From contig OY783199.1 in the NCBI GenBank assembly GCA_963678675.1, positions 18,097,510 through 18,161,509 of the forward strand: DNA of 64,000 nucleotides, written 5' to 3'. Of the stretch, positions 54,857 to 64,000 are shown one piece after another. Under the pieces are notes generated by a model. It was not told the origin of the DNA, made no database searches, and saw only the letters and a program-made list of their open reading frames with translations. A program made the translations under genes and the position numbers. Position 1 is the stretch's first letter. Every line of letters begins with the position of its first letter. Source of the DNA: Xiphydria camelus (taxonomy: Eukaryota > Arthropoda > Insecta > Hymenoptera > Xiphydriidae).

Positions 54857-56812
54857 ATGGCCTGCTATAAATCCCAAATGCACTTGTTCGCGTTATCTTT
54901 CGCACTGTGCTGGTACTGTGTGTCAGGAATCACCTCTGAGGTGAGTACTTGTCTTCACAAATCATCCCTATTGAAAAAAACTCATAACAATCTCACATAA
55001 AGTGGACAAATACCGCATAGAACCTCATATATTCTCATGTAAAATATATTAGAATATATGAGGATGAGTATGCGGTATTTATCCACTTTATAAGAATCTT
55101 ATGTATTTTTTTTTTCAACAGAGATTGACAATTAAAAATAGCTTTTAAATACATTGAAACGTTCTCGACGAAAGAAAACGAAGTACCTCAACAATCGTCA
55201 TCGAGGAATAATCGCCTCGACCCACACAGTACCAATTACCGCAGAGACTGCGATCGCCGTCCTAAAATTTCAGATACCAGAAGATTTCGCGAAGACTGGC
55301 CACTCAAACAATTGGGCGGTCCTCGTGGACACGTCTCGCTTCTGGTTTAACTACCGTCACGTGGCCAACGTCCTGTCGATATATCGGAGCGTCAAACGCC
55401 TGGGAATACCCGATTCGCAAATTATTCTAATGATCGCGGATGACATGGCGTGCAATCCGAGGAACCCCAGACCGGCGACCGTGTTTAACAACATCAAGCA
55501 ACACATAAACGTCTACGGGGACGACGTAGAGGTCGATTACAGGGGCTACGAAGTGACCGTAGAAAATTTCGTAAGACTACTAACAGGGAGATTACCGCCG
55601 GAAACACCTCGATCCAAGAAACTACTGACCGACGAGGGGTCCAATATCCTCATCTACTTAACCGGGCACGGAGGAAACGGCTTCCTCAAGTTTCAAGACT
55701 CCGAGGAGATCACTAGTCAGGAATTGAGCGACGCTTTGGAGCAAATGTGGCAGAAGAGGAGATATCACGAAATTTTGTTCGTGGTTGACAGTTGCCAGGC
55801 CAGCTCTATGTATGACAAGTTTTATTCCCCCAACATTTTAGCGGTCGCCTCCAGCCTTGTAGGAGAAGATTCTTTATCCGTAAGTATTCAATATCCTGAA
55901 TGCACGAACTCTTATCCGCATCGTCAATCAGGGTGTCCAGCGGTCCTTGAAATCTTTAACCCTTTGCACTCCGTTGTCCCCTGAGAGGAGACAACGGAGT
56001 GCAAAGGGTTAAAGTACTTGAATAATGCTTGGATTTTGCTTGTCCTTAAAAAGTCCTGGAAACGTACTTGAATGTTTGTTTTACCAAAGCACTGCATTTT
56101 TTAAAGAGTAAAGTCTAATTCGGACTAGACATTTTGAGCCAATAGGCACAGCACGTTTGTTCACTTAATAAATATTCTTATTGTTTCATCATATGGGTCA
56201 TTTTATTAGGTTATCGCGGAAGAACGTACCTCTCATATAGCTTATCATTGATCGTTTCACGTCATTGAAAATCCTGAAAAAATCCTTGAAGAGTCCTTGG
56301 AAACGTACTTGAATGTCATTACGGAATTATACCGGACACCCTGTCAATGTGAATTTCGTAAACTTCCAGCATCACGTAGATCCGGCCGTCGGGGTTTACA
56401 TCATAGATCGTTACACTTATTACGCCTTGGACTTTTTGGAGAAAGTAGAACCCTCGAGTTCCAAGACGCTGAGCGAATTCGTGAGTATCTTCGCGCGCGC
56501 GCGCGCGCGGATCAGCCTTCTTTCCGAAGATTTCGCTGAACCGGCGAGTGTCTGATTCTCTGTTTTTTGTTTCAGCTGAAAGTCTGCCCGAAACACTATT
56601 GTCTATCCACCGTCGGCGTGCGAACGGACTTGTTCGGGAGAGATCCGAAGGTGGTCCCGGTGACGGACTTCTTCGGATCCCTGCGTCCCGTCGAGCTGAC
56701 GACTAGCGTGGTTCCGGTCTCGCCGGTGAAGCCCAACAAGACCGCGCCCTTGGAATTGGAAGCGAAATACAGTTACGCGGCGCAATTCCCTGATCTATCC
56801 GAATTCTCGTGA
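54857..56812 (+). CDS. PIGK: GPI-anchor transamidase catalytic subunit (PIG-K/GPI8)
   Basis: Four exons: 54857-54940, 55274-55879, 56370-56480 and 56576-56812, all joined in phase 0, giving 345 residues. Exon 1 encodes a signal peptide ([14 protein letters not shown]). The caspase-like C13 peptidase domain starts at [20 protein letters not shown]. Catalytic His160 sits in [13 protein letters not shown] and Cys202 in [18 protein letters not shown]. The last exon carries [14 protein letters not shown]. In the ER membrane transamidase complex this subunit cleaves the C-terminal signal of precursors and transfers the GPI anchor. The ATG context is ACCATGG. There is no C-terminal membrane helix within the 345 residues, shorter than the human protein. 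Intron 2 is mostly transposon (55929-56343), and intron 3 begins with an (CG)n run 11 bp after the donor. Confidence 0.95.
54970..55119. mobile_element. ATTGAAAAAAACTCATAA MITE in PIG-K intron 1
   Basis: Arms ATTGAAAAAAACTCATAACA and TCTTATGTATTTTTTTTTTC, with AGTGGACAAATACCGCATAG paired to ATGCGGTATTTATCCACT. The end TTGAAAA is shared with the element nested in MCM5 intron 3. Confidence 0.6.
55929..56343. mobile_element. CAGGGTGTCC element in PIG-K intron 2 with TCAAT duplication
   Basis: The ends CAGGGTGTCC and GGACACCCTG are exact inverses. TCAAT flanks both sides (55924-55928, 56344-56348). The 415 bp include a repeated CTTGGAAACGTACTTGAATG phrase and a 59-nt hairpin. Without it the intron would be 70 bp. 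Confidence 0.8.
55955..56013. repeat. 59-nt near-perfect hairpin with TTAACCCTTTGCACTC arms
   Basis: The left arm TTTAACCCTTTGCACTCCGT pairs with its inverse through GTTGTC, with one mismatch near the GAG loop. TTAACCCTTTGCACTC looks like a piggyBac terminal sequence, so this may be two ends collapsed together. Confidence 0.6.
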
Positions 56813-56933
56813 ATTTCCGCGGCATGTTTCTAGAACGTGGAGAACGAGATTCGACGCGGTCGCGAAGAATCGGCGTGACGTTTACGCGGAAACGCGTCTC
56901 GCACGTTGGAGAAATATATGAGTTGACGACAAA

Positions 56934-56939
56934 AATAAA
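56934..56939 (+). terminator. PIG-K poly(A) signal AATAAA
   Basis: AATAAA lies 122 bases after the PIG-K stop codon in AAAAATAAAGATATAC. Confidence 0.6.
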
Positions 56940-57401
56940 GATATACTCGTAATAACATCAACACACTACTCGCATTATTCGCAATCTCATCTGCGTCGAG
57001 GCGGCATTGCGTCGCGGCGATTCGTGTATTGCTTCCGGTGGCGTCTTCGAATTTCGAAGAAATTGGCAGGCTCGTGTGTGCGCGCACTGTACCTAGCGAA
57101 GCTGCGCTACTCACACACTCCTGGTGTGATTACTTTGCGCGCACTTTTCGATTGCGTAACGGCACGGGGTTAAAGTACGACGCGATTCGATGTGATCCCT
57201 CGTAAAAATACTTCTGACGAGATGCAAGTGATCAATTTTCCCCGAATCTCTCGACTTTTCTGGAGTCGCCGGCGCGGTCCATTCCGTATACACTGGAGGG
57301 AATTTATCGCTCGCGACGTATTCGATAAAAACACGCCAATCTTCGCGTAACGATTCGCCGGAAGAGTTGGTCAACAAAAATATCGCGAGACGTACGGAAC
57401 G
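56940..57401. other. Intergenic, no gene recognised
   Basis: Short minus-strand frames (94 and 88 codons) with no motif separate the PIG-K poly(A) site from the next promoter. Confidence 0.4.
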
Positions 57402-57440
57402 TATAAAGAGCGGGTACCGATGAAACGATTAAGTCAGTCG
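57402..57440 (+). promoter_or_regulatory. TATA plus TCAGTC core promoter of the CBM14 gene
   Basis: TATAAAG at 57402 and TCAGTC (matching the arthropod initiator TCAKTY) at 57434. A first non-coding exon would run from about 57436 to 57539, ending at the consensus donor GTGAGT at 57540. Confidence 0.6.
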
Positions 57441-58054
57441 ATCGAGAAACGTCAGAGTCGAAAAAAAGCTTGAGAAGAGAAAAAATTAGCCGAGAATAAC
57501 CGTCCGCCGATTGAGAGTCTCGAGTATTTAAAAAATAGAGGTGAGTAGAATCTGTAGGATTCGATTGGATTCATGAGTACCGAAGTTTCACGTTACTTCT
57601 TTCCCGAAAACTCCTGCAAGAACATGTATGCAAACAATTATAGAAACAAACATGCCATACAAATTGACTCCTTCCCTTTCTTTCTTAAAGACATGTGGTA
57701 AATGGACTGCACAGACACTGCTTCATATATTTGAGCGGGTTTTTTTGACATCAAGGGACCAATTTTCTTCGTATATTTTGCGGGATCGTATTTTAAGCAA
57801 GTGTATCTTAAACGAGTTTTACTGTATGTAGCATTTTTATGGGAAAATCTTACAAGATCCTATCAAGTACCTCAAATGATTAACAATTTCTTACATGAAT
57901 CCTATATGATCTTGAAAGGGCCGAATTTGAGTTACTGGCTATCATGTAAGCCTGTTGTAGGAATCAAGATCCTACAATGAATCTTTTAGTTATTTTCGGG
58001 AGGATCGCGTACTTCCTACCCGTCGATCCCACTCAGGTATTCGATCCGTTTCAG

Positions 58055-58399
58055 ATGAACGCTATAGCGAATCCCATCATTCTCTGTCTCGCGATTGCGA
58101 GCGCAGCAATCGCTCTTCCCGCGGAGCCGACGTACATCGAAGTTCACGACTTGGATTCGCAAGAGCTGATACTTCAAAGTCCTTACGATCCGGCGATACA
58201 CGCGTTTCCCACGGCACCGACGGTCCCGCTGATACCGATCTGTATCACGGACGGTTACTTGAGGGATCCTTTCAACTGCGGAAAATTCTACCATTGTCAG
58301 GACGCAGGATCTACTCCCACGACCTTTTACTGTAATTTCGGTTTGATCTTCGACGCGGAAAAGCTAATTTGCGAACGTACGGAGTTTGTATCGTGTTGA
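58055..58399 (+). CDS. Secreted single-domain chitin-binding (CBM14/peritrophin-A) protein
   Basis: The start chosen is the ATG at 58055, directly after the acceptor CGATCCGTTTCAG. The frame extends upstream, but those 26 residues lie in the intron. The 114-residue product starts with a signal peptide (NPIILCLAIASAAIALPA), then a short linker, and ends in one CBM14 domain. The six cysteines are in PIC, FNC, YHC, FYC, LIC and VSC with gaps of 11, 5, 11, 12 and 7. The aromatic core GKFYHCQ and the FNFG-like NFGLIFD are typical. CBM14 proteins bind chitin in the peritrophic matrix, trachea or cuticle. The first gap of 11 is slightly short for the family. One domain suggests a CPAP1-like or small peritrophin; which tissue is unknown. 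A strong TATA/initiator promoter suggests regulated, tissue-specific expression. Confidence 0.88.
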   Translation: MNAIANPIILCLAIASAAIALPAEPTYIEVHDLDSQELILQSPYDPAIHAFPTAPTVPLIPICITDGYLRDPFNCGKFYHCQDAGSTPTTFYCNFGLIFDAEKLICERTEFVSC

Positions 58400-58706
58400 C
58401 CGTCTGTTATTGCGCGTTTTCCGGCAATCTCTTTAGCTTTGATCGACAGTACATCGAAGTTTGAAAATGATCGAGCGCGATAATTCGATGGAAGGGAGCG
58501 TGGGGTTGCCGGGAGTGAAGTATAAGGGATGATTTCGTCTCTTCGTGGAGACTGATCGGAGATGATTTAAACCTCGCACCTATCGTTCGAGTTGGACCTG
58601 ATCATCAATCGTTCGATTAACAATGATGAAATGGTGCTTATTCGTACGAAGGACCGTATTATTGTTATTATATTCATTAATCTTGTAGTTGTAGCACGTT
58701 ATTTAT

Positions 58707-58712
58707 AATAAA
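58707..58712 (+). terminator. Poly(A) signal of the CBM14 gene
   Basis: AATAAA in TTATAATAAAAAAGCG about 308 bases after the stop codon. Confidence 0.5.
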
Positions 58713-59383
58713 AAAGCGTTATTTTTTCTAAGAAAAAGTAGCTTCCTACAATTTCTTCATCCCAATAAATATCCTAATCTCTTTTCTTTTCTTTCTAGTT
58801 ACATGCGTAATTAAACAACAATATTATGTATATAGACAGTTAACTATCAACCAGCTCTCTCCATCGTTTGTAGCTCGCACAGAGTAAGTAAACTCTGGTG
58901 TGGCAATGGATTCGATGATCGGTTGACAACTATTATATAGGTACTTATTAAAATCTTTGCAAATAGTTTGGCATCGTTATTGTGCGTGCAATCATAGAAA
59001 TAGATAAAAATACCAGATGGAAGGAAGGTAAAAGACAAAGATACCAGACGGAGAATGACCGAATGGAAATGTAGATTTAAGTGTGTCTACTGTAAAAGCT
59101 AATGATTCTATAATCATGCAGACGAAGATACGATTAATTATCGTACACGTTTTCGCATCGAGAAGGTCTGTAAACATGTAAACATTTAGATAGCACGAAC
59201 GAATGATCTATGATTGCATTTCAATGTTGACGTAGGACAAGGGCAAACGTTTGTAGAAAACTAGGAGAAAAAAGCTACAGGTTTTTTCTTTCCATGGATA
59301 GATTTCTACAGGTAGATCTTTTCCACTGATATCCTCTTAGCATCCCCAGACTGTTGTATTCTATTCGACGTACATATACTATA
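58713..59383. other. Intergenic, no gene recognised
   Basis: AT-rich with frames under 65 codons; phrases AAAAATACCAGATGGAAGG and AAAGATACCAGACGGAGAA form a loose direct repeat at 59006 and 59037. Confidence 0.4.
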
Positions 59384-59588
59384 TGAGGCTAAGCTTACTC
59401 GCCGGAAAAGAAACTTCAATCACTATTATCTCATTATCTATGAGCTTTTGGCCCATATTCGTGTAATACTTTTTTGAAGATAACATTTTTACCTACAACA
59501 AAGTCTTATATCGATTGAGGCCTAAAGTTCAGAAATAACGAGATAATAGTGATTAAATTTTCTTTACTAGCGAGTAAGCTTAGCCTCA
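59384..59588. mobile_element. CTCGCCGGAAAAGAAACTT MITE, copy 7
   Basis: TGAGGCTAAGCTTACTCGCC and the inverse GCGAGTAAGCTTAGCCTCA are exact at the ends. A well preserved copy, 392 bp from the mRpL54 stop codon. Confidence 0.7.
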
Positions 59589-59980
59589 TATTGTAGAAAT
59601 GCTAGACATACGCCATGTGGGATGGTAAATCCGAACAAATTCAACTTAATTTCTTCATACGAAGACGTCAATCCGTAATGTTACATTCTTGTTATTAGTG
59701 TTATATTAAATAATTTCGTCAGAGTGTTTCATTCAAATTAAATAACAAATACCCCTGACTGCATCAATCATCCCTTTATTTTATCTCTCGTCAAATTTTT
59801 CTAGTTCCTTTGTCTTGTTACATCTTAACATGTTCCTTGCAGGATATTACCGTTTTCGCATATATTATACATATATTGGTATTGCGTTTTCGATATACGA
59901 ACGAGATGTGATCATATCTATTAGAGTTGTAAGGAACATTGAAAACAACATACCGTTAATTTAAAAGGCGAACGGCTGGA

Positions 59981-60612
59981 TTAAAACTGCCTCTGTTTCA
60001 TTTTTCGACTGTTCATGATCAATCCCATCTTGCGAACTTTCCTCCAGTATTGCTTCGTATTTGGATCCAATTCCTCGAGTTTCGGAGCCCCCGTCGTACG
60101 GAGAGTCCACAGCCAGTCGGGGTATTCCGAGTCCGGCTTAAGTTCCACGTCCTGTCCTTCCTTGTAGATGTTGGTCCCGCACGCAAATTTTAAGAGTTTA
60201 CTAACGTCCGTCTCCACGGGTAACAATTTCTTTCCCACAATGGCTCCAGCTTTGATTTTCTTGGTCTTACCCAGGGACATACCTGTGCGACGAGAGTACA
60301 CTGTCAACTGTCAACATTTTGCTGTGACTCGAATCGAAAGTGATTTTCAACGAATTCGCGAGTACTTGGAGAGACGCGCGAGAAATACATTTGCAATTAA
60401 ACCGGAGCTTCTTTTGCAAAACACGCTCCCTGCCGTAATCTAACCTAAATTAAGCGGCGATTCGAGATTTCGATCGCAAAAGGATATGAAGAAAGATTGG
60501 GCAAGTATATTACGGTACCTGGTGCTGCATAATTATTTGTCTGTATTGCATATTGCAGCGGAATTAAACTCTGCCGCAGTTTGAGCAAATTGAACGTTGA
60601 AAGCAAACTCAT
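59981..60612 (-). CDS. mRpL54: Mitochondrial ribosomal protein L54 (mL54)
   Basis: Two exons on the minus strand, 60612-60519 and 60282-59981, joined through a split Gly codon, give 131 residues. Exon 1 encodes a mitochondrial targeting peptide, MSLLSTFNLLKLRQSLIPLQ, rich in Leu, Ser and Arg with no acidic residue. The mature part has the L54 signatures NIYKEGQDVELKPDSEYPDW and KLEELDPNTKQYWRKVRK. The protein is a component of the large subunit of the mitoribosome. The intron donor is GTACCG, unusual after GT, while the acceptor CTCGTCGCACAG is normal. An alternative start within exon 2 would remove the targeting peptide and is disfavoured. It is divergent from MCM5 with 591 bp between start codons. 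A TTTATT (AATAAA on this strand) lies about 200 bases past the stop. Confidence 0.92.
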
Positions 60613-61203
60613 TCTTCGGGAAGTACTTGGACACACACGCACGCACTGGCACGCACGAACTGGCACTGATGCGATTGGTGGTAGCGCGTGCATAATATTT
60701 TGGAGCAGGTTCGAATAAACAATACACGTTTCCTTCGTCAAAATTAAGATACATATTCGGAAACAGTATTAATTTTCACGTTTCACAGTAATTCGAACGA
60801 CATCGTTTTAAATAACGTAGCTCTTTTGGATTTCCTCGTGGATTCTGTACCCACACTACCACACACGCATATCTTCTGTGAATACTTCCGTAATATTCCC
60901 GCCAACTTCTTACCATACGACGCTGTATGGCGCATGGACTTGGCGGCTAAAAATTGTTTCGTAATGTTTAAAAAAGTGCAGTAAAGCGCAGTCTTCCATT
61001 CGTTCAAGGAACAACGCGTCCCGGTAATATCGGCTATCAATCGTCCAACTTTTGACAGTCAATATCTACGATCCATTGTAGTACTACCGAAAACAGATCG
61101 TCGGATCGCATTCGAGCCTATCGGGACGATTGATTTATAGATCTTATATCGCTTCAATTGCCGTTTAACATTCGAACGATCGCGTTCGGTGGTTCTTAAA
61201 ATC
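60613..61203. promoter_or_regulatory. Divergent mRpL54/MCM5 promoter region with E2F-type sites
   Basis: TTCCCGCC at 60896-60903 and TTGGCGGC at 60940-60947 both fit the E2F consensus TTSSCGSS. They lie about 260-310 bp before the MCM5 start. MCM genes are classic E2F targets, so these probably drive S-phase expression. An 85-codon minus frame here (60783-61040) has no recognisable motif and is ignored. Confidence 0.5.
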
Positions 61204-63934
61204 ATGGAAGGCTTCGACGATCCGGGAGTCTTCTTTTCCGACAACTTTGCGGTCGACGAACCGCGTGAGAATCAAATAAGCCTGCAGGCCTCGAAAAGAA
61301 AGTTCAAAGAGTTCATCAGACAATTCCACGAAGGCAACTTTAATTACAAATATAGGTAAGTCACACTCGTACGCTTACGCGAAAGCGATAAATCCGATTT
61401 AGTCTAAAAATCTGTGCCAGACTAGAATTACGAAGACCAAGGTAAACCGTCTTTCGCACCGTGCGATTGATTTTTTTATTTGTTTGTTTAGAGATGCCTT
61501 GAAACGTAATTACAATCTGCGCAAGTATTGGGTCGAAATCAATTTAGAGGATCTGGGTGCCTTCGACGAATCCTTAGCCGAGAAAGTTTATAAGCAACCC
61601 ACCGAGTATTTACCGATCTTCGAAGAAGCAGCCAAAGAAGTAGCCGATGAGCTCACGGCACCGAGGCCCGAGGGCGAGGATAAAATGGAAGATGTGCAGA
61701 TTCTACTGACGTCTGACGGAAACGCAAACTCGCTCAGAGGAACGAAGGTAGACTTAATGAGGTTTTCACGCAGCTACTTCTACTTCTGTGTTAATTAGTA
61801 AGGAACTGTACTTAAAATTATTCACAGCCGGATATAGTTTCGAAGCTCGTCAAAATTCCTGGAATAATAGTCTCCGCTTCGGGTATCAGAGCTAAGGCAA
61901 CGACGATAGCCATACAGTGTCGGTCTTGTAAAATTATGCAGGCGAACCTTCCAATTAAACCAGGCTTCGAGGGATATGCTTTACCCAGGAAGTGTACGAC
62001 GTAAGTATATCATAGAAGGCTAAACTTACCACGACAGAAACTAAAATCACTATTATCTTATTATCTATGAGCTTTTGGTACATATTTGTATAATCCTTAT
62101 TGAAAAGATCCCGTAGATTTCCATAGACAATTTCTACGGGAGTCTGATGTATTTCAAACACAGCAATTCCAGATATCTAAAAAAGCTTGAGAAAGACGAA
62201 CAGGAATGCATTGAATGTTATGTGTATCTGAGATGATGAATAGGGATTTATCGAATTTTATACGCATCCGTAAAAATAAGTAAAATCCCGTAAAGATAAT
62301 AAAGACCTGTATATACGCCGTTTTTTTTATGAGAATCTATGATACTTTTTCAATAGGGGTACTCCTTGAAAATTAAATTTTTATCTACAATAAAGTCATA
62401 CCGATGTCGGCCAAAAGTTCATAAATAATGAGATAATAGTGATTGAAATGTCCTTCCCGGCGAGTAAGCTTAGCCTCATAAAGAAGCGAGAAAACGTTCA
62501 ATTCGATACGTAAAAAAGCGCGTAATACAACGATAGGGAGCAAGCAGGTCAGCCCAAGTGTCCTTTGGACCCATTCTTCATCGTACCCGACAAATGTCGC
62601 TGCGTCGATTTTCAAGTGTTAAAGTTACAAGAACTACCCGATCACATACCTCAAGGGGAGATGCCCAGGCATCTGCAGTTGTACTGTGATCGCTATTTGT
62701 GCGAGCGCGTCGTGCCGGGAAACAGAGTTTTGATTCTCGGCATATACTCGATAAAGAAGTTAGCAAAAACGGGCAGCCGATCGACGGGTAAGGAGAAGGC
62801 GTTGGTCGGAGTCAGGGCACCTTATATTCACGTCGTGGGAATTTCCGTCGATGGGGAAAATACGGGCAGTGGTGAGTTTCCGGACAGTCGTTTAAAAGTT
62901 TTCCGCATCTCTTTCTGTTCTTTAATCGTTGGCTTTGAACGAAAGATAATACGCATACGTATTTCTGTAGATCATGAGTTAATCCTTCAGGAGAACTCGA
63001 GTCCCAAAGTTCGAAAAATATTCGTATTTACGTACCTGTGTAGGAACGCACGCTCCGGTTACCGCCGAGGAGGAGGAAACATTCAGACGCCTGGCAGCGG
63101 AACCAAATATCTACGATAGAATCACGAGAAGCATAGCTCCGAGTATCTTTGGGGCTGAGGACATGAAAAGGGCAATAGCGTGCATGTTGTTCGGCGGTTC
63201 GAGGAAGAGAATGCCGGACGGTCTCTGCAGACGAGGAGACATCAACATCTTGATGTTGGGCGATCCCGGCACGGCCAAATCGCAATTGCTCAAATTCGTC
63301 GAGAGAGTCGCCCCTATAGGCGTCTACACGTCGGGAAAGGGAAGTTCCGCCGCTGGTCTCACGGCGTCGGTCATCCGAGATCCAGCCACTGTAAGCTCTT
63401 TCGTGCTCTGAATACCTGTGCAGCACTTTTACAGATTCAACGTCGTCGTCGGATTGCTGCTTCCTATCCTCGCTACACGTTTACTCGCTTTCTATTTCAG
63501 AGAAACTTCGTCATGGACGGCGGCGCGATGGTGTTGGCCGACGGCGGAGTGGTTTGCATTGATGAGTTCGACAAGATGAAAGAGGACGACAGAGTGGCGA
63601 TTCACGAAGCCATGGAGCAGCAAACCATTTCCATAGCGAAAGCCGGTATTACGGCGACGTTGAACACGCGCTGTTCCGTGCTGGCAGCGGCAAACTCCAT
63701 ATTCGGTCGTTGGGACGACATCAAGGGCGAGGAGAATATAGATTTTATGCCGACGATCCTGTCGCGTTTCGACATGATTTTCATTGTGAAGGACGAACAC
63801 GATCGGGACAAGGACATAACGTTGGCCAAGCACGTGATGAACATCCACACCAAGGCCGGGCAGCTTACCGATCAGCCGGCGGAGGGTGAATTGCCCCTGA
63901 ATCTCATTAAGAAGTACATTCATTACTGCAGAAC
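61204..63934 (+). CDS. Mcm5: DNA replication licensing factor MCM5, 3' end outside window
   Basis: Six exons: 61204-61355, 61492-61747, 61828-62000, 62537-62871, 63044-63390 and 63501-63934. Together they give 565 complete codons of about 730 expected; the last donor (AAC/GTAAGT) is in the window. The N-terminus [15 protein letters not shown] is family-typical. A zinc-binding set lies at Cys167, Cys170, Cys192 and Cys202. Walker A GDPGTAKS is at 378-385, Walker B CIDEFDKM around Asp442-Glu443, and the arginine finger SRFD at 509-512. MCM5 is one of six subunits of the MCM2-7 ring that is loaded at origins and unwinds DNA with Cdc45 and GINS. All splice sites are consensus and phases agree. 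Intron 3 contains a nested MITE pair. All catalytic motifs in view are intact. Confidence 0.96.
62013..62478. mobile_element. CTCGCCAGG MITE, copy 8, in MCM5 intron 3
   Basis: AGAAGGCTAAACTTACC at the left and CCCGGCGAGTAAGCTTAGCC at the right, with AAATCACTATTATCTTATTA mirrored. It fills 466 of the intron's 536 bp, partly because another element is nested at 62099-62354. Confidence 0.65.
62099..62354. mobile_element. ATTGAAAAG element nested in the MCM5-intron MITE
   Basis: ATTGAAAAGATCCCGTAG at the left and CTATGATACTTTTTCAAT at the right. GATCCCGTAGATT is partly mirrored by AAATCCCGTAAAGAT. Comparison with other CTCGCCAGG copies shows their interior is continuous at this point. Confidence 0.5.
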
Positions 63935-64000
63935 GTAAGTATCCGATGCATTGATAAAATTTAGGGATGCTGTGAGGCCTGCAAATGAGGCGATAATTAT

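Noticed and set aside
55154..55273. N-terminal extension of the PIG-K exon 2 frame
   Set aside because: These codons precede the acceptor AAATTTCAG at 55273 and replace the signal peptide provided by exon 1.
57977..58054. Upstream in-frame ATG as start of the CBM14 protein
   Set aside because: It would add 26 residues before the signal peptide and lies in an intron bounded by GTGAGT at 57540 and TTTCAG at 58054.
60783..61040. 85-codon minus frame between mRpL54 and MCM5
   Set aside because: No motif, no splice context, and it covers the E2F-site promoter region.

Overview
This is a stretch of animal nuclear genome. Its genes have GT-AG introns, are spaced far apart, and sit among many small inverted-repeat DNA transposons. 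The gene content is a GPI-transamidase catalytic subunit, a one-domain chitin-binding protein, mitochondrial ribosomal protein L54, the replicative helicase subunit MCM5 and a PTB-domain protein. With the arthropod-type TATA plus TCAGTC core promoter, this points to an insect. CpG-rich islands alternating with AT-rich DNA and the density of TA-flanked MITEs suggest a hymenopteran, perhaps an ant; that last step is inference.

Layout. About 1-54.3 kb holds almost no protein-coding sequence. I can defend two small minus-strand exons, at 42,400-42,480 and 10,335-10,409. They join in frame into the first half of a PTB domain resembling vertebrate SH2D5, which implies a roughly 32 kb intron. The remaining exons are not visible. 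The rest of this part is CpG-rich stop-poor islands and dozens of nested non-autonomous DNA transposons. Many of these begin CACTGAGAAAAA or CACGGA and are flanked by TA. Others have TTAA, TTA or 5-bp target duplications. The largest, at 29,035-32,820, is bounded by TA and about 30-bp inverted repeats. It carries a 126-bp tandem array, a stretch resembling the 3' half of U2 snRNA, and a 317-bp tandem array with a higher-order repeat.

From 54.8 kb the window is gene-dense: PIG-K (+, four exons), a CBM14 protein (+, with a 5' non-coding exon), mRpL54 (-, two exons) and MCM5 (+, six exons, running off the right edge). mRpL54 and MCM5 are divergent and share a 591-bp spacer with two E2F-type sites, fitting S-phase control of MCM5. 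Several introns here have been enlarged by MITEs. PIG-K intron 2 is 85 percent transposon with an intact 5-bp target duplication, and MCM5 intron 3 holds a nested pair.

The genes are housekeeping or structural and do not form one pathway. The unusual biology is in the repeats: a U2-like RNA gene inside a satellite-bearing transposon, a 255-bp near-perfect hairpin whose empty site is preserved in a sister repeat, and a transposon interior with its own promoter-like sequence.
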